Counted from the stretch's first letter, positions 34,450 to 47,313 are shown. The stretch: 64,000 nt of DNA from Cenococcum geophilum 1.58 (GCA_001692895.1 KV748179.1:2294001-2358000); one strand, 5' to 3'. The notes: generated from the letters alone by a model not told the origin. A program made the numbers and translations.

Positions 34450-35990
34450 TCCCTAGCTTATATCTATACTCTACTATAGGGTACTACAGTATTTAGTTTA
34501 TAGGGACTTATATATAGTAGGATCTAGCTATTTAAATCGAGTATTTAAACAGGGAGTTAACGAGTCGTTTAATGAAGGCTTTATAGCTAGCGTGGTGCGG
34601 CCAGCCTCTATTAGCAAAGGAGGACATCCTAAAGCAGTTAGTAATAATTATATTAAGTATAAAGTGGAATAACGGCTTTTAAGTCTTCCGATATTGCTTT
34701 AAAGAGGAATAATACGATCTTATTTAATTGGTGGTATTAACACCTTTTATAAAGCGATTGTAGTAGTTAATAAACGCTAGAATCTATAGCTACTTCCTTA
34801 CCTTATCGCTGAAGATCTTGCGGGTCTATACAGCGCCGCTAGCTATCTTAGCAGGCCGTTGTTAAAGTTATTATTTATACTTTAAACCTAGTAATATATA
34901 ACGTTATTATAGGAGGAAATGCCCAATATACTTACTGTTGGCAATAGTACTTATAAATAAGATAATCTAAACGTCCTTCTAATCAAACTCTATTACTATA
35001 CTATCTTTAGAAGTCTCTGCGTATAATATACCCTAAGGAATTTAAGGTTGGAGTTAATTTACCTAGAAGATGCTTTATTTTAACGTCTATTTTAAGACTA
35101 CGCTTAGCCTTCCTCTTATTTTTTTACGCTTTATTTTTATTAATTAAACTATTTTAGTACTACTAATTCCTAGCTATTAAAGTCGCTAAATAAGTTAAAT
35201 AGATATAAATAGGTTATTAAGCCAAATAACGTACTTAGAGGGGGGATAGAGTCGCTTATTAGTTTTAACGTCTCGCTGTATAAGGAAGTTAAGCACTATT
35301 ACCTACGTCCCTAAAAAGCCTTCCTTATACTAGCATTTGTCTAAATTATATAGGCCCTTCTTATTACCTTTAGTATAGAATACCCAATCTAGAATATAGC
35401 TTTAGTTACTTAATACCTATATTTTAAAGCCTTCTGGCGTTAGTTTGGTTGGAATATTAATAATCTTAGGTGTATTGCCAGTAAACTATTTAATCGTCTC
35501 GTCAACGGCAAGGTTAATTTCTAGCTGATAAAACTTCCTATATAGAGGCCGAACGTACTTACTAAGCTTCTAGATCCTCTCGAATATATTCTAAAAGGGC
35601 TCGTTATTTTCTTCCTTTAGTTTAGTGCAGTAAAAGTAGTAATTAAGCAGCTACTACCTTTCTAACCTAATATGTTTCCTAAGTATATGCATTAAGCTAT
35701 AGCTAAAGTCTTTATGCCAATAACCCTTAATACTAGGTTCTATATAAAGCCTTATATAAATAAGCACTACTAAGTACGCATAAAGCTCTAACTTAGATGT
35801 CGGTTTTTATAGGCAAGGGAAGTCCTTTTCTTTAGAAGGTGGGTACAGCTCCGCGTTTCTATTTATATATTTTGCAAGCTTATCTAGTAGTTCGTCTATC
35901 TAAAATAGCTTAAATATTTAATACGGATTACTAGCATTAATATTAGCTATAAGCTTTAAGGTACTATAGGTGTTCATATTATTAATAAGG
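34450..35990 (-). pseudogene. piggyBac-type transposase (DDE_Tnp_1_7), RIP-inactivated
   Basis: Minus-strand decayed protein. Around 35530-35380 it reads LAVDETIK...FTGNTPKI followed by LTPEGFKI...VLSN and YILDWVF: the region around the first catalytic Asp of piggyBac-derived transposases, followed by the P-x-G-[YF]-K-[IV]-W signature of fungal members. Further on (about 35220-35200) lies an R-L-Y-P segment, and near 34750-34600 a GVNTTN...IRSYYSSLK region that matches the conserved C-terminal part (usually G-V-D...Q-x-R/K-x-Y). Stops are RIP-type. Terminal inverted repeats and TTAA duplications were not located. Confidence 0.65.
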
Positions 35991-35994
35991 AGAG

Positions 35995-37030
35995 GCTTAA
36001 AGTCGAATAGTAGTAAGGGCTCTAGAGGGGGGGGTTTTTTTTTTTTTTGCAAACCCGCGCGGCAGTTTTAGGGTATTGGGTAGGCTGCACAAAGTCTATA
36101 TTATTATATTTACGATTTCATACCATTATAGTAGTTTATTTAATTAATAAAGGTGTATTTATATTACTGGCCTTAAAAAATTAATGTACTTAAGCGTCGC
36201 GTACGGCTCTAATATATTAAACATTAGCAGTGTAAGTAATAGTATAGGTCCACTAAATTTAAAAGTATATACACCAAATCTTAAGAGATAAGTCTCTTTA
36301 ATTAATTAATTAATTACCTAGCTAAATATAATAACTTAGGGTTAAGTATAGGAGTAATATATTAGTGACATAGGAGATTATAAGAATGGATTATAGATTA
36401 TGGATTATATCTTAACAGTTAAAGATAACGGTAAGCTAAGGTTTTATAGAACTATACTAGGAATACTAAATTATCTATAATACTTGCGATTAATTATAGA
36501 CTAGTATAAAGGGTTAAAAGTAGAGTTATATAAAAATCCTTAGGTTAGCTAAGGTAGTTACTAGTATACTTCTAGTAAGCTTCTAATATATCTTCCAGTA
36601 ATCCTTACGTCTTTTCTCTAGTTATATTTTTTCCTTATTAAGGTTTTTTAGAAGTTTAAAGTAGGGGTTAGATAGATAGATAATATATAGTAGTATACTA
36701 ATATCTTTCTAAGCCCCTTCCAAGATAAGCCCTTATAATCTCCCTCTACTATAAGATAATAGCAATTAGGGGCTAACTGTAAAAAAGGGGGAGGGTAATA
36801 TAAGGGATATTATTGCGGTTACCTTAAGTTGCCCCTAGGATAACCCTTAAATACCTCTTAAATAGTTACTAATTACGTACTAGAGGTATATACCTATAGT
36901 ATATAGTCTCTACAATTCTAAAGGCCTTACCTCCTTAAGGATTTATCTTCTCTATAATCTATCCTATTCTATAATCATGCCTTATAGCCCCCTATCTATA
37001 AAGTCCCTTTATAGTATATAAACTTAGAGG
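35995..37030. other. RIP-degraded spacer with a G/T homopolymer tract
   Basis: At about 36027-36048 a run of G residues is followed directly by a run of T. No frame is recognised. 36930-37020 may be LTR remains (see 33006-34449). Confidence 0.4.
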
Positions 37031-37925
37031 GTTATAAAATGTTTAAGGTTATAGATAAGACTCTATCTATTAAAACGGTACCTACTACTTAGGTATTTAC
37101 CTATAAAACGGATACTAATAGATACCTAGCGAGATTTAAAGCCTAACTCTATATAAGAGGCGATCTATAAGAGTTAATTTATAAAGATACCTATACGGCA
37201 ACTCTGGTAGCTAAAGTCTTTAGAGCTCTTGCCGTCATTATTATAGTATTTAATTTAGACGTTTAGTAGGACAACGCTATTAATATGTTTATAAACAGCT
37301 TAATTAATAAAATAGTTTATATTAAGTATCAGGATAAATTTACTATTAAGGGTAAATATTTACTACTACGCAAAACTCTCTATAGACTTTAATAATCGCT
37401 CTATCTCTAGTATAATAACTTTAGTTAGGAATTAACTAAATTAGGGTTAAAGCCTATTAGTAGAGAGCCGTATCTCTACTATAATAATTAGCTAATTATA
37501 TTCTTATATATAGACAATATCTATACTATATATACTAAAGAGAACTAATTAAAGCTTTTTAGCTTTAAGAATATCCTTATAAAGAAGTATAAGATAAAGG
37601 ACCTAGGTAAACTATCCTAGTTTTTAAATATTTAAGTTTTAAAAGATAGGAGTGAGAGGAAGCTATAGCTCTATTAAAAAGATCGCTAATAAAATTTATT
37701 TAACTAATATACGTTTTATTAGTATACCTATAAGTACTAATAGGCTTATACTAAACCTAGAGGAAGCTTTAAAATAAAATATTTATATCTACTAGAGAAT
37801 AATTAGATTACTACTCTATATAACCTATATTATAAGACCTAATATAGCTAAAGCTTTAAGTAAGCTATTAGAATTTCTATATAATTCCTTACCTCTATAT
37901 AACGCCGTAGCTTATTAAGTAATTA

Positions 37926-40900
37926 TTATTATTTATTGCTTAACGTCCGATTCAGATCCCTATTAGGCCTACGCGGACTACTCCTTATATACATATAGGG
38001 AGAAAACTCTATTTAAGAAAACCCCGTAATCCATCTCCCCGCCTTTTAGAACTCGCCTATAAGGCGCCTGCGAGGCGCCTACGAGTTACCTATAGTGCTC
38101 TACTACCTTACTTTTTAACCTTCTTAGGAACCACTGCTGCCGTAATAAGCCTATGGACGCGCTAGTATTATAAACTTTACTTTACTACTATAGAGTCATT
38201 AGGGGGCGCCCGTTGCTCGCCCCCCCTGCCCTTTATTGCCATTTCTCTTACAACCTAGAACTGGTTTAGTATATTTTAGCTAATAAGCTATTAGGTAACC
38301 GCCTTAAGGCCTTTTTATATTAAGAGTAGTATATTATAGTTCTCTGTGCCAGCTACTAAGAGTATTACTTCTTAGTTAGTGCGTAAGGGGTATAATAGTA
38401 TTACGTGTTTTAGTATCTATCTTAGCTAGCTATATTTACATCTTAGGCTACCTACTAGGATACCTACCTAGTAGAGCCAGTCTTTTAGTCCTATTATTCC
38501 TGTTCTTAAGAGTATTGCTATTATATTTTCTGCTTTTATTAGGCCTTCTCGGAGCCCTAGAGTATTTACCCCCTATAGCGTTAACTATGCTACGGCTTAG
38601 GTTCTTCTTGCCTTAGTTAGCCTCTATACCTTTAACTCCTATACACCTCTCTAACGTTAGTCTAGCTAGTGTTATATTACGGTAGATGGTTTCCTAGCGT
38701 TCTTTTATACTCTACTTTAGCTCCTTTCTTTCTCTTACTGTTATCTTTACTAGCCTCTTACGCATCTCCCTTTCTCCTCTATATGGGCCTAGGCCCTAAA
38801 GTAGCACTATTCTTCTTCTGCTTTCTTTACCTGTTTCTCTAATATATCTTCCCTACTTTAGGGTTATTAGTTTATTCTCCTATAGGGCGCCCTAGGGTCC
38901 CTCTATAGTTTATTTAGGCGTGTCTTAATATACTTTATAACATTAGAGTTGCGTTTATTTTACGCCCTTTATATTACAGCGGCTTTAATATATAGTTATA
39001 GGGGGGGAATATTGGCTTCCTTTTTAAGCAGTGCTATAGCCGTTCGCTTATATCCGCCTATTATACTCTAGAGGTAGGCTATTTAGACCTTTTAGAGTGG
39101 TTTAAGGAGCGATTTAGGGGGGCCTTTTTTAGATTCTCTAATGGCCCAAATACTGGACCTATATATCATAGTTAGCCGGACAACTGCTATATATAGTAGG
39201 TGTAACCTCTAGAAGTATAGACCCTATATAGAATTAACAATCCTAGATAATATAATATACTGTGCTTAGCCCTTATGGGCCGCTTACGCTGTATATACGC
39301 TCTACCGGAGCTTACTATCTACCTATACTCCTAATACCCTTAGGCCCTAAACTAGTTAACCCCTAAAGCCTTAGATATAAATTATATGCTAGAGATCTAT
39401 AGATTAGTTACGTTTTTTTATAAAGTAAATTAGCTAGTATTTCTCTAGTAAAAATTAGACTCTATATTGTCTTACCTATTCTATATAGGTATTATAAGCT
39501 TTCTCTAGTGTTCTGTAATTCTCTGCGGCTATTAGCCCGTATATAATTAGGTTTGTGTCGTTAATAAAGCCTATCCCCTAGGTCGCCCCTTCCTTAAAGG
39601 AGTTAAACAGGTTGCTTATAAAGAAAAGGAAGAGTATAGGCGAGAGGGGTAATCCTTATAGTATTCCTATTATAACTATAATAGGGGGGCTCTAGTATCC
39701 GCTAAAGACTAGTAATATTTCTTTCTAACCTATAAACCCTTAAATAAATTATATAATCCATTTTGGGAAGCCTTTTACCCTAAGGATGTATAGGAGACAC
39801 TCGTAGGGTATATTATTGTAGGCGCCGCTAATATCTAAGCTAAGTATTAATACTACAAAGTCTCTTTACATCGCCTATATGGATTTAATGGTGGTAGCGA
39901 GTAGCGTAAGTGCTAATAGTATTAAGCGGTTCTTTCTTGCCCCTATTTGGCTTTATAGTAGTAGGTTATATTCCTTAGCCATGTCTACTATATGGTCCGC
40001 TATTACCTTTTCTAAGATCTTGCTAAGGGTATTTTCTAAGGCAATAGGGCGGTAGCTTCCTAGGATTAAGTAATCTACTTTACCTTCTTTCCGTAAAACA
40101 ACTATCATTATAGATCTTCTGAGTCGCGGGTAGTAGCCTATAGCAAAGTATGCCTTAGCTATATCTATAAGCTAGGGTGCTATAAGTGGTCTATAGGTTT
40201 TTAAGGCCTTATTTAGAATCCTATCTAGTCCTAGTACTATATTATTTAAAAGGCGGCTAATAGTTCTAGCCATTTCCTCTATTATTATATCGCTGTTAAC
40301 CCTTAGGCGAGTTACCGGTGTTTTACCTATAATATTACTAAGGTCTACCGGAGCCGGTTAGGGGAAGAACCTCTCTATAAGGATCTTTACCTTCTTATCA
40401 TTATTATTAGTAGCCTATAATTCCCCTACTCTTTATAGGGGTGGTAGGTATAAGTCTTCTACTAGGCGCCCTACCTTTTTCTTTACCCATTTTGCTATAG
40501 CCTAAAGGCCCTTATTATAGGGGAGGCTTAAGTTAAAAGTATGCTCGTTTATAAACCGTCTCCAATTATTCCTTACTTCTTTCTTTAGGGTATTCTTTAA
40601 CTGGTTTCTTATATTTTTATATCGTCTCTTATCTTTAGGGTTATAGCTACTTATATATTTCCTTCTTACTTATTATTGGCTAGTAATAAGAACCGCGTAT
40701 TATGCGGACTATATATATCGCGTATAGGGGCCTAGTTTTAAGACCGGGCAGTGCTCTTTTAGCCCATTTTTAATTACTACCTAGATCCTTTCTAGTCTTT
40801 AGTTAATTTCCTTAGGGGTAGCTAATAAGCCTCGCTTATTTAGAATTGGGTGGATTTCTTCTAGGTCTTAAAGTTATTGTTTAACTATATTAAGGAAACT

Positions 40901-43484
40901 GTCTATCTTAAGCTTCCTTATTATATATCTTTTACTACTTAGTTACACCTTAATATCCAAATCTAGCTATATCTAGATGGGGATATAGTCTAAGGCAAGT
41001 GCCTATTCTTCTTTAGGGTTGCACCTTTTAAGTCTCTAGTATAGGCCTTCATCTATAAATATAAGGTTAATTATACTTTTAGAGGTTCCTTATTACTATA
41101 TAGTTGCTCCTAGGGGGGTGGCTAACTTAAGGCCCTAGGTATCTCAGGCTATAGCTCTTAGTAGGCACTCTACCTATTAATTAGCAGCAATATGGATACC
41201 CCCCTATTATAGGTAGTAGAGGTTTATATCTTCTAATAAGATAAACTCTATACCTTTAGTTTTTAGTAAGCTTATTACTAATATAATATTCTCTATTTAT
41301 AGGACCCCTTTAACCCTAGGGTTATATACATTAATAATTTATACTAGTCCCCTATATATCTAAATTGTTATAACTACAATATCTAGGTTAACTACCTGCT
41401 ATAACTATAAGGATAGGCTAATAGCCTTACTAATTATAAAGTATATATATATAGCTGCTTTTGGTTTATATAGGAGCTAGAATCCTTAGGGGCAGTATGT
41501 TAATTATATATAGGTATTATAGTACGGCTCTTATATAGCAAGGATATAGTGTTTCTCTAGGTCTAGACTATCTAGTAAAGGCCTTATAAGACGGTGGTTT
41601 ATATTGCCGCAGTTATACTATATAATAGATAGGTAGCGGACCCCTAGCGAGGGTTCTTCGCCTCTCCTTTGTTCCTCGCTTCTTCTATTTCTACTTTCTC
41701 TAAAATATTTAGAACTTCTATCTCTTATATTTATACCCTAGTTACTACTTATTTTATATAGAGCTTTCCATTTCTATATCTTATATTCCTACTAGCGCTT
41801 CTATATCTAAATCTATTATTATCTCCAGTTCCTCCCCTATTCTTACTAGCTAGCTATACGCCCTTTATAAGTCGGCTATAAATATTATATTTGCCGCGTT
41901 AAATCTAATTCTTAATTATCCTAGTTTTAAGCTTACTATAGCTATCTATAGGGGTCTTCCTACTAGGCGTCCTCTCCTTTATGTCCCCTATAACCCTTAT
42001 ATCCCTATATAGTCTAGTAATATTACACGGCGCCGCTTCTAGCCCATTAAGGCTTAGGATGGCTAGCCTAGCCCCCTAATACTAAAGATAGGAAACGCTA
42101 GGAAGACACCTGTGTCCCCCTAGCTTATTGCCTATTGTTTCTATTTATATAACCTAGCGTGCAATTATTCCCGCAGCTATTAAGCCCTTACCTTCCGCCT
42201 CCTGTATTTAATGCAGTTTTCTCTCTCCTACGCCTTATATATACTTTAGTGGCAGTTTACGCATTTTATTTAGTCTTAATTTAAGCAGTGTCTTATATTA
42301 TAGGGGCCTGTATAGTAGCCGTAGTACACCTATACTACGCATATAGATTAGGTGTATCCCTATTATATACAGCGGTAGTATTATTTTAGGCGTAGTTTAT
42401 AGTTATAGAGCCTTGCGTTATATATAAGGCTATTTATAATTATTTATTTTTAAATAAGAAGTTTTTGCATTCCTAGTATATATATGCTAATAATAAGGGA
42501 GCTATATATTTAACCGGCGTCTCCCTAGTAAGTCTCTAGCAACCCTTATATCCTCTTATTATTTTTATTATTTGCTTAGTTTATATTTTCCTATTAAAGC
42601 TATTAAATTTAGGTAATCTTAAGGCCTAGTATAAGGCGTTCTATATATTTTACTATCTCCTATATAGTTGCTGTGTTATTTACCTAGTGTTCCTTTTTTA
42701 CCCTAAGGCTTATAGGAACCGCTAGGACTTTAATTAGGTAGTCTTTATAGAGCACTTTTATACTAATATATTCTCCTAGCCTATCCCCTACCCTTACGGC
42801 TTATTCCTTTACCTATTANTCNTTTAGGGTAACTCTAATGTNTNCGCTCNTAAGGTNTTAGACTATAANNGTGTTATANACCTCTTTATANATCTCTATA
42901 AGGACTTCTATTTCTAATTATCCCCTAAGCCCCTCTACTTTTTTTATATTTAGTTATATTATAATTATATACCCAGTTATTATCTTAAGGGGGGTGGGTT
43001 CCCTATACTATAGAAGCGCAGCTATAGTGGCCTAGGTACGGTTCGCTAGTAAAGGGGGTTTTTATTTATTTTTAATTTTGCTTAGCCGTTAGAGGATTTA
43101 ATTAAGGGTTTGCTAGAGGGGCGCCTAAGGTTTACTAGACTAGCGGAGCCATTCTGCTAGCTATATTAGTTTATTATAGCTAATAGTTACTTCCCTATAA
43201 TTCTAGATACTAGACGCGTCTAGTAGGCTTTATATTTTATTAGATGCCTTCTTAATAGAGGTATTTCCGCTTTATAGTGTGGTATTCGCCCGTCTTTATT
43301 ATGGAGGGCCGTTATTGGGCGTGGATCTGGCGGTTGCGCGCGAGTGCGAGCCACCGTCGGTCGACGTGTGCCTCCCCTACGATGCATGCATCTCAGGGGG
43401 ATTCTCTGGGTGTTTTTCAGGGTTCTTTTTGGTTGGTTTTGGTCTTTTTGGGCCGGGTGCAGTAAGAGCTCCTTTTATAAGTAT
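37926..43484 (-). mobile_element. Tad-like non-LTR retrotransposon (LINE) inserted in the Copia element
   Basis: The 15-bp sequence CTTATTAAGTAATTA occurs at 37911-37925 and 43485-43499, a target duplication. Next to the left copy is the element's 3' tail: read on the minus strand it ends in AATAATAATAA, a simple-repeat tail typical of fungal LINEs. The insertion is 5559 bp. About 200 bp at its 5' end (43265-43465) are G+C-normal and not RIP-mutated, while the rest is heavily mutated. Several N bases lie at about 42828-42891. Confidence 0.85.
38100..42900 (-). pseudogene. LINE ORF2 (endonuclease-reverse transcriptase) and ORF1 remnants, RIP-inactivated
   Basis: Minus strand. The reverse transcriptase is clear: the N-terminal motif VVLRKEGKVDY...SYRPIALENTLAKILEK at about 40110-40000, motif A LSLDISGAYNNI at about 39845-39810, and motif C FINDTNL (FADD/FVDD changed to FIND by G-to-A) at about 39558-39538. 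An apurinic-type endonuclease is expected upstream (about 41.7-41.0 kb) and ORF1 beyond 42 kb; I could not verify individual catalytic residues there. The layout fits the Tad1 clade of fungal LINEs. Confidence 0.7.
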
Positions 43485-44157
43485 CTTATTAAGTAATTAC
43501 CTATATATATTAGATAAGGACTCTCGCGATTAAATACTTAAGATATAATATAGGGATTTAAGTCTTTACGGGAGCAAGCGATATAGCGTTTAAAGACAAC
43601 TTAATAAGTAAATATAGTACAAAAAGATATCTATTTACCCTATTTAGGGAACTAATTAATTAGCGCTCTACTAAGCAGATATTAGTAATAAAGTTAAGTA
43701 TAGAGGTAGAGCTTATAGCTCTGTTATATACAGGCATAAAATTAGTCTAATAGAGTCGCTTCTTTAAAGAAATTAGACTAACCTTAGATAATAGGTAAAT
43801 AACTAACTACAATAATATATAGACGATTTAGCTACTTATAAAGGATAGAATAGAGCTATTTATAAAGCTCTAACACGTTAATATATACTACTAGCTACGT
43901 TAAGAAGTGTGTAACGATTAAATTAAGATTAACTAGATGCCTACTGCAGTAATAGTAGTAAACGGCTTAATAAAAGCTCTACTAAGGCAGAAGTACGAGA
44001 CATTTATTTATTAATTGAACTTAGTTAATATTAAGGAGAGGGTCTAAACTAATAAAGGTAAACGAGGAGGAAGATATGGGGTATATTTGACTTAGCACCA
44101 TGCCAAGACCCGCGATGCAGCTTTAACCTATGGGAGCTTAAAGCTGGGGGGGGGGAG

Positions 44158-44416
44158 TGTCAATCTAGGTTAGATTTTAATAATTACCCTATTCCTGTTC
44201 TAGTTGCCTATTACCTTATAACTTTATACTATTTCTATTACCCTTCTATTACCTATTAGCAATGTTAATTAATTAGCTATAAGGTAACAGTTTCAAATCG
44301 ACGTCAGTGTCGACGTTAGTCTTTGCCACCCATCTAGTGTATATGGTGAGGCTCTAGGGCCCCTTGCAATGAGACAGAGTCATCATTCTTTTTATCTTTT
44401 GGTCTTCCGATCGACA
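44158..44416 (+). repeat. Copia 3' LTR
   Basis: It begins TGTCAATCTAGG directly after the polypurine tract and most likely ends GATCGACA at 44416. The first half is RIP-mutated; the second half (from about 44286) has normal composition and resembles the solo LTR at 46991-47308 (shared words such as GTATAT..GG..GAGGCTCTAGGGCC and GACAGAGTC). The 5' partner was not found. Confidence 0.65.
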
Positions 44417-44808
44417 CCTGCTCCCTACCGTACACCTGGGCAATATGCCTTATAATTAAGCTCTATATTTTTATAATATATTTACTTTTTAGTAAAGTAT
44501 TGAAGTTATAGGTAATAATATACCTATATATTATTCTTTTTGTAGTAAAGTATAGAAAGAAAATAAAAGGGACCTTTTAGTATTTAAATATCGTACTTAG
44601 TTATTAAAATCTAACTATCAGCGGCTTTTTGAACCCTATATTAAACCTACTAATATTAAGGTTAACGATCCTCGGGGCTGACTCCTTAACTGGGCCTAGG
44701 TTATATAACTATACACGTTAAAATAGCGTCAATATGCCGTCAAGTTTGATGGCTAAAGGTCCCTAATATTGATAAAGTAAAACAACCAAACGCCAAAACG
44801 CACCTTGA
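44417..44808. other. A+T-rich spacer at the right edge of the transposon nest
   Basis: No frame is supported. It contains two near copies of a tttttagtaaagtatt-like word (about 44487 and 44540). Composition returns to normal at about 44760. Confidence 0.5.
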
Positions 44809-46117
44809 TTAGCGAGAACCCCGCTTAATCGTAATCTCCCTCTTAATCATAATTTGCCCGCCCAGCAAATCCGGATCTCCTTTCTCCATATCCTCGTCCA
44901 GGCTCCCAGATCTAGAAGCGCCGAGCGAGATGCTAGTTCTTTCCACATGCCCTATCCACACGTTTTGTTCTAGCTTGACCATTTCGCTGAATCGGTGGTG
45001 GTTGTACTCTGCCGATTGACCTTTCTGTGATTCGGCAGTGCTAGGTGGGTTGAGTTGCGAAAGGTCGGGGCTTTTGCTTAGTGTTGAATGACCCGACCCC
45101 AAACCTATATTGTGGCAGAAGGACCTGAGGAGCGGCATGTATGTCGAGAGACAACAGCACAGTAGGCCAGTGGTGGGTTCTGCGGCTGACCAGAGGCCCA
45201 GGTTGACGAAGCCCCCTGTAACGATGAGTTAGTGGAGTTTAAAATCAAAGTAATGAAATATTTCCATTTCTCAAGTTCATTTGCTAGGGAGGAAATGATA
45301 TGGGCGCTTACAGGTCAAGTCACTATCACTCGAAGTCAGTGTGCTTGTGAGACGGACTATGCTCATAAGTGTAACAAGTCCACCAAGCAGGAACATAGCA
45401 ACAACGCCGATTCGTGATGACCGAGCCAGTCGAAGACCCCAAATCAAGCTTATGGGAAGTGTGATAATAGCAACATCAAAAAAGATAGTCGGCACAGACT
45501 GCGTAATGAATATTGTCTGTTCACTAATGCATTTTCCAGGAGATGGCGTCCAGGCTGCTGAAATTGGCGAGCAACGGAAGATTAGGATAAACTCTGTACC
45601 TAAGAACCACATTGTAACGAGTATGGCGAGTGCGTAAACAGAGTAACGCAACCAGGTGACAATCGGGAACACACGGAGGTAGAATGCCAGGATTGAGTAT
45701 TTGAAAAAGCAAAGACCAGGGTTGTAGAAGAGTAAGAGGATGTAAAACAGGTAAGCATAGCGCCTAAGAGCCTCTGGAGAGACTGTTTCTTCATGCTTGC
45801 CGAATCCGTTGGATAGCTGTATCAAACCAAAGATGGGAGATAATAGCGCAAATGGCTGTCAAATGAGTTTTATATTAGCCTTGGAAGACAATGGACGTAT
45901 TCATTTATTTTGAAGGAAAGGAGGGAATGTTAGAAAGTATGCCTACCACGCCAGCAAGACAGAGCCAGTCATCCCAGCCGAATCCAACACGAGAAATTGA
46001 CCGCGCCCAAATCCGCAATACAACACAGAGGATGATAATGATAATGAATGAAATAGAGACGCCAATGATTATCGGCTGTTTGGTCGCATCAAGGTAGGCA
46101 GAATTATCCGTGGTCAT
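44809..46117 (-). CDS. Fungal rhodopsin-domain integral membrane protein (PTH11-like)
   Basis: Three exons on the minus strand: 46117-45947, 45855-45312, 45215-44809, giving 373 residues. Intron 1 (45946-45856, 91 bp) has a GCTAAT branch site and intron 2 (45311-45216, 96 bp) CACTAAC; phases match. The start chosen is MTTDNSAY; an upstream in-frame ATG at 46192 would add 25 residues without family character. The first helix (about 17-36) is followed by RIWAR...GFGWDDWLCLAGV (about 35-57), the conserved R-x-W-x-R...DDW pattern of the fungal rhodopsin-domain family. Six more hydrophobic segments follow, then the family's WSAAEPTTGLLCCCL segment, and a hydrophilic C-terminal tail rich in Ser and charged residues. 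Length is typical (about 350-420). It likely sits in the plasma membrane; ligand and partners are unknown. It lies 390 bp from the RIP-mutated nest, but its coding sequence is intact. Confidence 0.85.
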
Positions 46118-46990
46118 GATTCTGCTCGTAGAAAGTAGAGGGCAGGGTGCGGGTTGGAAGAACACAACTAATATTGGCGGCAACACCGTCAAAGTGATCC
46201 TAAACTTCCGGAATATGGCGATGACGAGGGAGTTTCAGGTACATATCTCTCGCCCCGATGATCACTCAGTCCGAAAGTATGAATAATACCGCGTAAAAAT
46301 GGTCGGAGAACCAACTGCTGTTGCAAAAGCAAAAGATTCGTCGTAGATTAAGAGCGAGTCCACGGAACCATTGTAAATAAAGGCATTGGGAAAGCGTACC
46401 AGGGAATATGTTGGTTGGTGCGAGGCGCGGTTTCAGAAGTCCGTCTGGTGTCCGGCTACGGGCATGTAGCAATAAATAACAACACTAGTAAATAAACTAT
46501 AAGGTATGCTAAAATAATTTCCTAATCATTATATTTTAACAGTGGATTTTTATTGCAGCCGAAAAATGCAAGTATCCAAGGATTTGGACCCATCTCTGAG
46601 GTGCTCGAATAGGCCTATTGTAATAGCAGGACTGAAGAAGTTGAGGGTGAGTTTTTGTACATTAACATCGTAAAAATCCAAGTTCTACTAGTCAAAACTT
46701 GCAGTATCGCATCTCTCTAAGCCTCTCGTATTTTGCTGATGTGAGCCCACCCGTTGTGCTCGGAAGTTGGAGTACGGGGACTGTTTGAAATGACAAGGCC
46801 ACGACACAGCCTTACGAGCGCGGCACACGTCATTGTCCGATCTCCACCTCCAGATTCATCCCCATCCCCAAATCGGACATGCGAAAGCCAAAAGCGATCA
46901 AGCATGTCCATTACCACCAAATCGGGTTATATCAGAGCATAAGTGTTCAAGTCTGCAGCCCTCTCCAGATACAGAGAAATTAAGCGGATC
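46118..46990. other. Intergenic region upstream of the rhodopsin-domain gene
   Basis: Normal base composition except for a short A+T-rich part at about 46480-46550. It presumably includes the promoter of the minus-strand gene ending at 46117. Short frames (46266-46472, 46717-46920) show no protein-like features. Confidence 0.5.
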
Positions 46991-47308
46991 TGTCAATCGG
47001 AAAATCCAAGAATGAGGACTATCGACCTGAATCGGAATTACTTATTACCGTCTTACTACTATCTCAGTTACCTACCTTGACTCGGTCATCGACTCGGTCA
47101 CCGACTTGGTCTGCTACCCCTCTACCTTTCTCATGTATATATGGAGGCCCTAGAGCCACATTCGATAGACAGAGTCCTCATCCTTGATCGTCCGTTCAAC
47201 AAGGACTCTGTCCGTTCAAGCTGGCTCCAAGGAGCCTTATATATACGTGAGGAAGGTGTAGGGAAAAAGGCAGGGTGATACGCATCTGGAACAGGGTGGT
47301 GGTCGACA
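46991..47308. mobile_element. Solo LTR of a Copia family, not RIP-mutated
   Basis: It begins TGTCAATCGGAAAATCC and ends GGTGGTCGACA; the flanks are an exact 5-bp duplication GGATC (46986-46990, 47309-47313). The start TGTCAATC, an internal block ending GAGGCCCTAGAGCC and the end TCGACA resemble the Copia LTR at 44158-44416. Base composition is normal with CA and TG retained, so this copy escaped mutation or is recent. Orientation follows the similarity (plus). Confidence 0.8.
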
Positions 47309-47313
47309 GGATC

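Larger units (their letters stand above)
37030..44157 (+). pseudogene. Ty1/Copia pol remnant (reverse transcriptase and RNase H), split by a LINE
   Basis: Plus strand, left part 37030-37925 and right part 43485-44080. The left part is the Copia-type reverse transcriptase (RVT_2): TDTNRYLARFKA (about 37110), YKDTYTATLVAKVFRALAVI (about 37180-37240), and the catalytic YVDD reading YIDN (about 37506). The right part is the RNase H: GASDIAFKDN at about 43573-43600, INWRSTKQ near 43653-43676, and LTKALPRQ-like LIKALLRQ near 43968-43990. Both halves join in one frame across the LINE's target duplication. A G-rich polypurine tract (44145-44157) precedes the 3' LTR. No integrase, gag or 5' LTR was identified, so the element is probably 5'-truncated. 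Confidence 0.75.

Noticed and set aside
43277..43533. Two overlapping plus-strand frames in the G+C-normal island
   Set aside because: The island is the 5' end of a minus-strand LINE; neither frame shows a domain or a sensible start.
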